A stretch of 64,000 nt of DNA from Streptomyces sp. NBC_01476 (GTDB taxonomy: Bacteria > Actinomycetota > Actinomycetes > Streptomycetales > Streptomycetaceae): the NCBI RefSeq assembly GCF_036227265.1, contig NZ_CP109446.1, positions 3,667,001 through 3,731,000 on the forward strand. The letters run 5' to 3'. The notes below the pieces were generated by a model. It worked only from the letters and a program-made list of their open reading frames with translations. It was not told the DNA's origin and searched no databases. Numbering within the stretch: the first letter of the stretch is position 1; every line of letters begins with the position of its first letter. Shown in pieces: positions 35,617-43,577 of this stretch. Made by a program: the position numbers and the translations under genes.

Positions 35617-36738
35617 TCAGGCCACTCTGACCCACCCCTGCAACCCCTCCAGGTGCCGCGGCAGCCGGCTGCCCTGCCAGCCCAGGACCAGCCGCTGCCG
35701 GGCCCGGGTGATCATGACGTAGTAGGCCATGCGCAGGGATGCCGCGGTGGGGTCGGTGGCGGCGTCGGTCTCGGTGTCGGGGATGACGACGGTGTCGAAG
35801 TCGAGGCCCTTGGTGCTGGCGCGGTGGACCAGGACGACGCCGGGGCGGGTGAGGTCGAGGTCGCGATAGCGGCCCGAGGCTGCCGCCGAGCTGTAGAGCT
35901 GGGGCTCGTGGGCGAGTCCGGCCCGTTCGAGGCGCGGCATCAGATCGGCTCCGGTGCGAAGGGAGTTGACGATGACGCCGACCCGGTGCCGTGGCTGTTC
36001 GGTTGCCATGGTGGCGATGTCGTCGGCGAGATCCTTGTTACTGGAGTAGGAGCGGATGACGGGCCGGGGGCCGCTGCGAAAGGGCATGTCAGGGCGGGTA
36101 CCACCAGTGCGGAAGTGCTCCGCGAGGGAGGAGATCTCACGGGTGTTGCGGTGGTTCCCGGCGACCTCGACGCGTCCCGTGGACCGGCCGAGGGCGTCGG
36201 TGATCTCGGTGAGGGTGCAGTTCGTCTCGGTGAGGCGCTGGCACTCGTCAGCGAACACCGTGACCGAAGCGGCGGCGAGGCGGGCCAGCCGGTAGAAAGC
36301 TGGCGGCAGGTCTTGACCCTCGTCGATGACGAGGTGAGGTGTGGACGCGTCGGTCTCTCCGAAGGTGGCTGCGGCTCGGTGGGTGAGGGCCGTCCAGTCG
36401 AACCAGCCGTCCTCGGTGCGCGGTGCGTCGCGGCCGAAGCGGCGCAGGATCCAGCTGTGGGCAGTGGCGGCTTCGACGGGTGCGCCGGGGATGGTGATGC
36501 CTTGAAGGGTGTCGCCCAGGAGCTGGCGAAGGAGGTTGGAGCGCGACAGCAGCAATGTGGGGCGGCCGGTGAGGGCGAGGTGGACGGCGCGATGCGCGGC
36601 GAGCAGGCTCTTGCCACTGCCGGGCGGGCCGCTGACGACATGGTTACCCCTGAGCGGGAGGGTGTCCAGGCAGTCACGCTGAGCCGAGGTGAGGTCGGTG
36701 TGGAGAACGGGGGATTTCGCAGTGGTCATGGGTGTCAT
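35617..36738 (-). CDS. compact UvrD/Rep-like SF1 helicase
   Basis: This 373-residue SF1 ATPase has GPPGSGKSLLAAHRA (Walker A, ~35-49), V-I-D-E-G-Q-D-L-P (Walker B/motif II), G-N-H-R-N-T-R-E-I (motif IV-like), and a C-terminal S-T-K-G-L-D-F-D-T-V-V-I-P followed by Y-V-M-I-T-R-A-R-Q-R-L (motifs V-VI). It is about half the size of UvrD and lacks the large insertion domains. The ATG at 36738 overlaps the DrmB stop (ATGA), so it is the fourth gene of the sigma-drmA-drmB operon. It could supply the unwinding or nuclease-recruiting role that DrmC normally fills, which is inference only. Confidence 0.82.
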   Translation of the reverse strand: MTPMTTAKSPVLHTDLTSAQRDCLDTLPLRGNHVVSGPPGSGKSLLAAHRAVHLALTGRPTLLLSRSNLLRQLLGDTLQGITIPGAPVEAATAHSWILRRFGRDAPRTEDGWFDWTALTHRAAATFGETDASTPHLVIDEGQDLPPAFYRLARLAAASVTVFADECQRLTETNCTLTEITDALGRSTGRVEVAGNHRNTREISSLAEHFRTGGTRPDMPFRSGPRPVIRSYSSNKDLADDIATMATEQPRHRVGVIVNSLRTGADLMPRLERAGLAHEPQLYSSAAASGRYRDLDLTRPGVVLVHRASTKGLDFDTVVIPDTETDAATDPTAASLRMAYYVMITRARQRLVLGWQGSRLPRHLEGLQGWVRVA

Positions 36739-38609
36739 CCCAGAGCGGTGGCGGCAGCGTATTCGCGGCTCGCGGTGAGGACGTCGGTGAAGTAGCCGGG
36801 GACGCCGGCGGAGCCGACGATCAGGGCGCGGTCGAGCAGGGTGTTGCCCGTCTGGCAGCTCGTCTCGGGCAGCAGGGTGCAGGCGTGGCAAGCAGCCCGG
36901 TTGAGGTTACCGAAGCCCTGTCCGGTGTGCTCGGCGCACAGCGGGTCGGCGGAGCACCAGGCCGCAGCTTCCAACATCCGGATGAGGGTTTCGGCGAAGT
37001 GCGGTGCTTCTCCCTGCCGGACGAGGCCGCCGAGCGTGCCTGCCGCATCACCGGCGGCCGTGTAGATCAGCAGCCCGCGCTGGCCGTACTCGGGGCGGCC
37101 GTAAACGCGCTCGCAGAGGCTTGCCGTGGTGTAGCCGGAGTCGAAGGAGAGCTGGCGGATGAGGAGGTGGGCGAGAGTGTGCAGGAGCAGGAAGCGGGGT
37201 GAGAGTTTGCTGCCCACGGTGTCGGCGAGTTGCTCGTCCCGGAACGACGCGTCGAGGTCCGTACGGACTCCGTCGACGTGCGCCTGAACGCGGGGGTCGC
37301 CTTCCCAGGCGATCAGGCGTTGTTCGTCGAGGGTGAGGACGATGCCCTCGCCGTAGACCTCCGTCGCGGGCAGCCAGCGCAGGCGGCCGCTGGTGTCGGC
37401 GGATACATGAGTGCCGCCCGGCGAGTGGCGACGGAATCCGGTCAGTGCCCGCACCTCGCGGAGGCGGTCGGCGAGGACGACGCCATCGATGTGCGTGTCG
37501 AGGGCGGCCCAGGGCTCCTCCCTCTCACCGTCGAGACCGAGACCACTTCGGCGTATCGCGAACTCCTTTGTGGGCTCGGGAAGTTCGACGGCATCGAAGG
37601 CGTACCACTCGTCGCGGCTCAGGTCGATCTTTTCGGAGTCCGATCGGCCGCCGGACAGCATCGCCGGTGCACCCGTGGCCTCTGCAACGAGTTGGTCGAT
37701 GAGGCTGTCGGGGGCGTCGGTGTCCTCCTTGATCATGCCGCGGAAGGCATCGGCTCTACGCGTACCGAGTGCGCCCAGCAGGATCGGCCAGTAGTCGTGA
37801 CCGCGCACCGCCTCTGCCGTGTCCTGCTCCGCGCGCGGGGGTTCGGCGGACTGGGGGATGGCGAGTGCCGAGTAGACGACCGGGTAGTAGACATTGCCGG
37901 CGGTGCGCTGCACGATGTGGACCTGCTGGCCGCAGGTGGCGTTCTCGTTCCGGCGCTGCCAAGGATTGCAACCCGAGCAGCGTCCACCCTGGGGTCCGAG
38001 AATGTCGAGCAGGTCGCGCTCGGCAGCGCACGGCTTGCCGTCCAGCCTGGTCGCCCCGCAACGCACCGAGAGCGCTTCGAGTCCTGAGGCGCGGTCGGCC
38101 ACTCGGAAGCTGAGACGGCGCGCCTTCCAGGCATGCTTCGACTCGGAGCAGGAAGAGCGCAGTTCGGGTGCGAGGTGGGAGTGGGCCCAATACCACCAGT
38201 CCACGTCGTCGAGATGCCCGTCCGGGCAGATGCGGACGAACCGCATCGGGGTGAGGCGGGGTGCGGCCGCGCAGGACGTGCAGACGGGCGGCTCACCGGG
38301 CTTCTCGTTCTCGCGCAGGAAGCGGACCATGGCCCGGCAGGAGCCGCAGAACAGCCAGCCGGGGAAGCGCACATAGGGAACGCCGGGGCGGTCGGGCTGG
38401 TCGTAGCGGTCGTTGAGGGTGGCGGGTGCGGCGAAGAGGCCCTTGACGCCCAGCCGAACGGCAAGTCGTTCGGAGAGGACGGGGGTCTTCAGCTGCGGCC
38501 AGGACTCGATGCCCGCGGCGACGAAGGACTCCCCCTGGACATCGAGGATGGCGCCGACGCCGAACGGCAGCACCGTCTGTGCCTGGCGGACCCGGAGTTT
38601 GCGCTTCAC
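36735..38609 (-). CDS. drmB: DrmB-like DUF1998 protein of DISARM
   Basis: DrmB is the DUF1998 partner of the DISARM helicase DrmA. This 624-residue protein starts R-K-L-R-V-R-Q-A-Q-T-V-L-P-F-G-V-G-A-I-L, which is the DrmB N-terminal pattern. It has several zinc-binding cysteine pairs (C-G-S-C-R, C-T-S-C-A-A, C-S-G-C-N) and ends with the DUF1998 domain (LLHTLAHLLIRQLSFDSGY and G-F-G-N-L-N-R-A-A-C-H-A-C-T). I chose the GTG at 38609, which overlaps the DrmA stop by four bases (GTGA) and follows GGGAGCGGG; an ATG at 38639 is also in frame. Neighbour DrmA makes the identification strong. Confidence 0.87.
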   Translation of the reverse strand: MKRKLRVRQAQTVLPFGVGAILDVQGESFVAAGIESWPQLKTPVLSERLAVRLGVKGLFAAPATLNDRYDQPDRPGVPYVRFPGWLFCGSCRAMVRFLRENEKPGEPPVCTSCAAAPRLTPMRFVRICPDGHLDDVDWWYWAHSHLAPELRSSCSESKHAWKARRLSFRVADRASGLEALSVRCGATRLDGKPCAAERDLLDILGPQGGRCSGCNPWQRRNENATCGQQVHIVQRTAGNVYYPVVYSALAIPQSAEPPRAEQDTAEAVRGHDYWPILLGALGTRRADAFRGMIKEDTDAPDSLIDQLVAEATGAPAMLSGGRSDSEKIDLSRDEWYAFDAVELPEPTKEFAIRRSGLGLDGEREEPWAALDTHIDGVVLADRLREVRALTGFRRHSPGGTHVSADTSGRLRWLPATEVYGEGIVLTLDEQRLIAWEGDPRVQAHVDGVRTDLDASFRDEQLADTVGSKLSPRFLLLHTLAHLLIRQLSFDSGYTTASLCERVYGRPEYGQRGLLIYTAAGDAAGTLGGLVRQGEAPHFAETLIRMLEAAAWCSADPLCAEHTGQGFGNLNRAACHACTLLPETSCQTGNTLLDRALIVGSAGVPGYFTDVLTASREYAAATALG

Positions 38610-41600
38610 TTTCCCGCTCCCGTCACGGTTATCTGGCATTCGCGGTCCACGCTCCGCATGGAGTTGAGGGTTTCCCACAGGCCGTAGCGCTGCTCGAAGG
38701 TCTTGAGCAGATTGTGCTGGCCCTTGCCCTGGCTGCGGTAGTGGAGATCCTTGCCCTCGGCAGCGGCCGCCTTGGCCTGCTGGTACCAGTCGTCGAGGAG
38801 GTAGCCCAGCTCCGCGCGGACGTCGGCGCGGACCGCATCGCTGTCGGCTCCCGAGGCGCCGCTCTCGGCGATCGCGGCGCGCTCGGCAAGGGCGTCCGCG
38901 ATCCGCTCGGCCTCGTCCTTGTGAAGGGTGATCCGTCCGGCCTGGTTCTCGGCGGACAGGCCGAGCCGGTGGCGGACCAGGATGACAAGAGCGGCATGCA
39001 GGGCGCGGCGGCGTGCGGGCGGGGACCAGGGGGTGACGCTGGCGGGTTCGACGTAGCGGTAGAGGGCGCGGTGGTAGTCCAGGAAAGTCTCGTAGTGGGA
39101 CCGGTCACGCGGCCGGGTGGCGTTGAAGTAGGTGACGACGAGTCCCGGCACGTGGTGGCGGCCGACACGGCTGGTGGCCTGGATGTATTCGGCGGTTGTC
39201 TTGGGCTGGCCCTGCATGAGCAGGTAGGCGAGCCGCTTCACGTCGACACCGACGGAAAGCATGTTGGTGCAGGGCAGGAACGAGACCGACCTGGGGTCCG
39301 TCCAGGGCTTCTCGAGACGGTCGAGAAGGATGGGCTGTTCGGCTCGCGGCAGGTTGCTGGTGAGTTCCTGCACATCGCCGTCGTCGAGCGCACGGACACC
39401 GGCGCCCTCGTCGAGTCCGCGGAGCTGGGCGGGGATTTCGTCACCGGCCGCGGTGACCGTTCGGCCCAGTTCGCGCAGGCTGTGGTGGTAGGCGACGAGC
39501 GTCCAGTAGTCGTCGCGGTGCTCCTCGGGAAGCTGGTGGACGCCCTGGAGCATGGCCGCCGTGGTGGCCACGGCGCCGCGGCCCGCGGTGTGGCCCTGCG
39601 CCATGACGCCCAGGTAGAGGCGGCCCTGGGAGCCGGAGTCGGGGACGGCGAAAAAGCTGTCGCGGGCGTCGAGTCCCGACGGCGGGAAGAGCTGGACGTC
39701 CTGGTGGTGCAATGCACGGACCTGTTCGGCGGAGCGCCGGATGGTGGCCGTGGCGGCAACGATCTTGGGCGGCCGGCCGGCCGAGTCGGTGCACAGCTCC
39801 AGAATGGCCGCCTCGTAGAGACCGACCGTGGTGCCGAGCGGCCCGGTGAGCAAATGCAGCTCGTCCTGGATGATCAAGGATGGCGGCGGGTTGCCGACGC
39901 CGGCCCCGAAGAGGTGTCCGGAGTCGCGCTCCCAGGCGAGCCGGGCGAATTTGTCGACGGTGCCGAGGACGAAGGTGGGAGGTTGCCGGTAGAGGTGCTG
40001 GTCGACCACGGCAACAGGCAGAAGGTCGTGAAAGGCGCACTCGTCGCGTGTGCAGAAGAAGGCGAAGTCATCTGTATCGGCGCGGACTCCGTAGTCGGAG
40101 CGGACGCTGGAGTGGGTCGGCGGCAGGATGCGGGTGCCGCACCACGGGCAGCGGTCGAGGATGAAGACATCCTCGGGGTGGGTGGCCTCGCGCTGCTGCT
40201 CGAAGGCGTCCTTGGCCGCCTCGAACTTGTTGGGGGTAGTGGTCTCTCCAACCCACAGGCCGACGGTGATCGGCTCGTCGCCGAGACCAAGTCCGGGTTC
40301 ACTGCGACGGAGGTGTTCGAAGGCGCAGATCGTGGTGGCGGCGCGCTGGAACTGCTGGGTGGTGAGCAGGCTGAGGGTGTAGCGGCTGAGTACGGCGGTG
40401 CCTCCGCCTTCGCCGCGGATCCGGCGCAGGGCGATCACGAAGGCGGCCAGGAGCAGATACGCCTCCGTCTTGCCTCCACCGGTGGGGAACCAGATCAGAT
40501 CGGTGGTATCGCGGTCCCGGTGGCCGGGTTCGGCTACGCCGTCAAGGGCGAGAAGGAAGAAGGCGAGCTGGAAGGGACGCCAGGTGGCCTTGGGGTCCAC
40601 GGGCGGGTCGATGGCCACGGCTTCGGAGCGGCGGCGTCGCTGTCCGGCCTGGTCGGGCGCCGAATGCCGCATCTGGAGCAGCATGGCACGCTGGGCGATG
40701 CGGAAAGCGTCGAGGAGTTCGGGGCGGTTCGGGTCGCACAGGGTACGCACGCCCGCTTCGATGCGGGTGACTGCCTGGTGGATGCGGCCGAGGATCCGCT
40801 CTGCCGCCTCCTGCCCCCAGGCCGGCACCTCAACGGATCGCTGGCCCACGTACCAGGCGTGGTACGACGCAGCGAACTCGGCCAGCTCCTCGCGAAGTTG
40901 GTCGGTGCTGACGGCCGGGTCCGCCAGGTGGGAGATCGTGAGCGCGGGGGCGTCGAGCGGGCCGCCGGCCCGGATGGCGGACACCTCAGCACGCGGCAGG
41001 GCTTCGCAGGCGAGGAGTAGGACGCCGCCGCCCTCGCCCTCGGCGTGGTACTCGCGAACGGCGCAGCCGTGGCCGACAGCGTGGGTGACGACGTGCCGGT
41101 ACTGAAGGCGAAGTTCGCGTTCCTCGGGGTCACGGCTGGCGAGCCGGACACTGGGATAGGGAAGCACGGCACCGCCGGCCGGCCGAACGGTGAGTCCGCA
41201 CTGGAACAGCATGTCGTCCCAGCTCGGCGCCTTACCGTCGGAGCCGTCATGGCGGGCGGCGTTGACCAGCGCCACGGTGACCAGCGTGCCCTCGCCGTAG
41301 GAGCGGCGGCGCACCCGGATCTCTGCACGGCCGTCGAGGACGGACACGGTCTCCCGGTCGGGGCCGATCGTGTGCGTCTCGGGCATGTGAGGGACACGCC
41401 GCCAGCGCCGCCCGCGTCCTGGTTCGCTCCTCGACGTCTCGTAGCGGGCACCGGTGCAGGTCACCTCGACGCGTTCGGCATCGGTGTAGAAGCTGACGCC
41501 GAGGGAAGCGGGAAGCCAGCTGTTTGTCTCGGGCACGGGGTCGGGAGCCGGGTCCACGTCGGGGGCGTCCTGCTCGGCGCCAGGCGCGTCGGGGTCGTCG

Positions 41601-41761
41601 GCAGCGAGGGCGAGTTGCCGCTGGAGGTCCGCCTGTTGCGGGTAGAGCGTGCCCATCAGGTACTGCCGGTCCGGCGGCGCGTCGAGCACTTCGTCGTCAC
41701 CGCCAGCGGGGCCGACGAGCTGGCGGGAGAGGTAGTCCGCCAGCTCCTGGCGCGGGTCCAT
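38606..41761 (-). CDS. drmA: DrmA-like DISARM helicase
   Basis: This 1051-residue SF2 helicase has a long N-terminal region (~1-400), Walker A FPTGGGKTEAYL (~430), C-P-W-C-G and a following cysteine pair in an insert, the box Q-D-E-L-H-L-L-T-G-P-L-G-T (~632), V-A-A-T-A-T-I-R-R-S, and a C-terminal helicase segment with L-S-V-G-V-D-V-K-R-L and Y-I-Q-A-T-S-R-V-G-R. The F-P-T-G-G-G-K-T and Q-D-E-L-H forms are typical of DrmA. It sits between the sigma factor (64-base gap) and DrmB (4-base overlap). Its DrmD and DrmMI partners lie more than 13 kb away. Confidence 0.88.
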   Translation of the reverse strand: MDPRQELADYLSRQLVGPAGGDDEVLDAPPDRQYLMGTLYPQQADLQRQLALAADDPDAPGAEQDAPDVDPAPDPVPETNSWLPASLGVSFYTDAERVEVTCTGARYETSRSEPGRGRRWRRVPHMPETHTIGPDRETVSVLDGRAEIRVRRRSYGEGTLVTVALVNAARHDGSDGKAPSWDDMLFQCGLTVRPAGGAVLPYPSVRLASRDPEERELRLQYRHVVTHAVGHGCAVREYHAEGEGGGVLLLACEALPRAEVSAIRAGGPLDAPALTISHLADPAVSTDQLREELAEFAASYHAWYVGQRSVEVPAWGQEAAERILGRIHQAVTRIEAGVRTLCDPNRPELLDAFRIAQRAMLLQMRHSAPDQAGQRRRRSEAVAIDPPVDPKATWRPFQLAFFLLALDGVAEPGHRDRDTTDLIWFPTGGGKTEAYLLLAAFVIALRRIRGEGGGTAVLSRYTLSLLTTQQFQRAATTICAFEHLRRSEPGLGLGDEPITVGLWVGETTTPNKFEAAKDAFEQQREATHPEDVFILDRCPWCGTRILPPTHSSVRSDYGVRADTDDFAFFCTRDECAFHDLLPVAVVDQHLYRQPPTFVLGTVDKFARLAWERDSGHLFGAGVGNPPPSLIIQDELHLLTGPLGTTVGLYEAAILELCTDSAGRPPKIVAATATIRRSAEQVRALHHQDVQLFPPSGLDARDSFFAVPDSGSQGRLYLGVMAQGHTAGRGAVATTAAMLQGVHQLPEEHRDDYWTLVAYHHSLRELGRTVTAAGDEIPAQLRGLDEGAGVRALDDGDVQELTSNLPRAEQPILLDRLEKPWTDPRSVSFLPCTNMLSVGVDVKRLAYLLMQGQPKTTAEYIQATSRVGRHHVPGLVVTYFNATRPRDRSHYETFLDYHRALYRYVEPASVTPWSPPARRRALHAALVILVRHRLGLSAENQAGRITLHKDEAERIADALAERAAIAESGASGADSDAVRADVRAELGYLLDDWYQQAKAAAAEGKDLHYRSQGKGQHNLLKTFEQRYGLWETLNSMRSVDRECQITVTGAGK

Positions 41762-41825
41762 GTGCGGGTTCCTTCGGATCGGGGGTGGGGCGGAGACCTG
41801 GCAGATGGGACGTACGGACCTGCGA

Positions 41826-43382
41826 TCAGGGACGCGAAGGGATGATTCCCAGTCGGATCAGCCCATCGCGGAAGACCGGTTTGGCCTTCCCCTCGATCTG
41901 CCGAATGCGCTCACGGGTGACCCCGAAGACCGCGCCGATCGCGTCCAGGGTGGCCGGCTCGTCACCGTCGAGACCGGCACGCCGAACAAGAACGTGGCGT
42001 TCACGTTCCGTGAAGCCGTCCAGGAGCTGCCCAACCTGCTCGAAGAACTCCTTGCGAAGCACCACAGCAGAAGGCCCGGGCAGTCGGCTCGGCCCGATGA
42101 TCAGCTCGCCGAGGGCTGCGTCATCGCCGACGATCCGGTCCAGGGAATCGGTGGACCGACTGATCCTGCGAATCTTTTCCACCTCGGCGAAGGTGAGTCC
42201 GGTGACATAAGCCACGTTCTCGACCGTCCTGGCACGGCCTTCGCCCAGAAGCTTGCGCTCGGCTGCGGCGACCTTGCTGACCTTTTCGTGGAGATGCACG
42301 GGCAGTCGTATCAGGTTGCCCTCGTCGGCGATGGCCCGGGTGATGGCTTGCTTGATCCACCAGGTCGCGTAGGTCGAGAGCTTGTTACCTTGTGTGGCGT
42401 CGAACTTGCGGACCGCGCGCAGCAGTCCGACGCTTCCGTGCTGAACGCTGTCCTCAATGTCCAGTCCGCGCCCTTGGTAACCCTGCGCGATCTTCCACAC
42501 GAGCCGCTGGTTGTGCAGGACGAGGCACTCGTAGGCGTGCCACCGCTCGCCGTCACGGAGCAGCGCCGCAATCTCGTCCGGCGGAACATCGCGGCTGAGG
42601 AGGTCCGTACCGCCGCGGAGAAGAACGGCGAGGCCGACCTCCTCCTCCGCCTTGAGCACTACTCTGGCTGGGTCCCGCCGCCACCGGTCTGCTTCCAGGA
42701 CGGCACGGGCGGCACGAACCGCCTCAGCCAGGCGCGCGTCCACGGCGGCAGAAGCAACCCGAGCCGGGGCCTTGCCGACTGGCGGCCTCACGGGTGCGGT
42801 CCTGGACGTCGGCGCGAGTGCAGGCCCGACGGGGCGGCCCCCACGACGCTCCACCGGTTCGTCGAACACGCGGGGCGTCCCGGGTCGGGTGATCGGGAAG
42901 TCGGCGGTCAGCTCACGCACTTCGGCAGGGTTGAGCCCGTGGAGCCGTACCACGCCGTCGTGGGCGAGCTTGCTGACGGTGCCGTCGATGTCGGCGTAGC
43001 GGGCCAGCATGCGCCGAGCCTGGGCCAAGCGGCTGGCCGCCTCGGTTGCACCGAGCCCGGGCTCGGGGACTTCAGTCGGTGGGGCGGGCGTCTTCGTTAA
43101 CGACGTCGCAGCCTGCACCTCGAGGTCCGGGACAGGCCCGGCGCGATGGCCCGTACCTCCCCGGCGAGAAAGCTTCACATGGATGCCAACAGCGGCGAGC
43201 CCGTTGCGAAGCCTTCGCTGCTGCTCCGTGGTTCTCAGCCCGAGTCGACCCGCCTCCAGAGCGAAAGCTCGCTGACTGACAACGCCCGCAGGAGACGCGC
43301 ACCGCTTCAGCCTCTCGATGACGAACGGCAACTCCGCCTCGATCGCGCCCCGTTCGATCGCGGCCATCGAGTCCCCACCCAT
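41826..43382 (-). CDS. sigma-70 family sigma factor heading the drmA operon
   Basis: The 518-residue protein has a poorly conserved N-terminal ~270 residues, then region 2 (LVWKIAQGYQGRGLDIEDSV, F-D-A-T-Q-G-N-K-L-S-T-Y-A-T-W-W-I-K-Q-A-I), a region 3 segment (R-L-P-V-H-L-H-E-K), and region 4 with T-L-D-A-I-G-A-V-F-G-V-T-R-E-R-I-R-Q-I-E. These are principal-type (RpoD/HrdB-like) residues. The ATG at 43382 (M-G-G-D-S) is chosen; ATG 43367 and GTG 43445 are alternatives. A sigma factor as first gene of a DISARM operon is unusual and suggests dedicated or autoregulated expression. The GTTGAC-type dyads lie just upstream. Confidence 0.82.
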   Translation of the reverse strand: MGGDSMAAIERGAIEAELPFVIERLKRCASPAGVVSQRAFALEAGRLGLRTTEQQRRLRNGLAAVGIHVKLSRRGGTGHRAGPVPDLEVQAATSLTKTPAPPTEVPEPGLGATEAASRLAQARRMLARYADIDGTVSKLAHDGVVRLHGLNPAEVRELTADFPITRPGTPRVFDEPVERRGGRPVGPALAPTSRTAPVRPPVGKAPARVASAAVDARLAEAVRAARAVLEADRWRRDPARVVLKAEEEVGLAVLLRGGTDLLSRDVPPDEIAALLRDGERWHAYECLVLHNQRLVWKIAQGYQGRGLDIEDSVQHGSVGLLRAVRKFDATQGNKLSTYATWWIKQAITRAIADEGNLIRLPVHLHEKVSKVAAAERKLLGEGRARTVENVAYVTGLTFAEVEKIRRISRSTDSLDRIVGDDAALGELIIGPSRLPGPSAVVLRKEFFEQVGQLLDGFTERERHVLVRRAGLDGDEPATLDAIGAVFGVTRERIRQIEGKAKPVFRDGLIRLGIIPSRP

Positions 43383-43461
43383 AGCGCCCCCACTCCAGCG
43401 ACCAAGCGCCGATTCTGCTCGAGCGAGCCAGCCTGGCGCAGCCACACTCTAGGGTCAGCCC

Positions 43462-43476
43462 GTTAGCACCGTCAAC
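43462..43476. promoter_or_regulatory. imperfect dyad upstream of the sigma factor
   Basis: GTTAGC-ACC-GTCAAC keeps the right arm of the 8743 dyad exactly and differs at two positions in the left arm. It lies 80 bases before the chosen sigma start and between the two divergent operons. Confidence 0.42.
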
Positions 43477-43511
43477 AGATTCACCTAGTGGATCACTGTG
43501 TTCTTTGGTCG

Positions 43512-43540
43512 CTTGACAGTGTCAACGGGTAAGGTAATGA
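43512..43540 (+). promoter_or_regulatory. McrBC promoter with overlapping dyad
   Basis: CTTGAC-AGT-GTCAAC (43512-43526) is the fourth member of the dyad family, with one arm mismatch. It contains a consensus -35 TTGACA (43513-43518) followed after 16 bases by TAATGA (43535-43540), a good -10. The McrB ATG is 38 bases further. A factor bound at this dyad would block the -35. Confidence 0.62.
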
Positions 43541-43577
43541 GCGTTCGCGCAGGCCTCGCCCACACAGAAGGTCACTC

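Noticed and set aside
43512-43540. A toxin-antitoxin promoter or small RNA in the sigma/McrB gap
   Set aside because: The 195 bases are accounted for by two promoters and dyads; no short coding frame or terminator is present.
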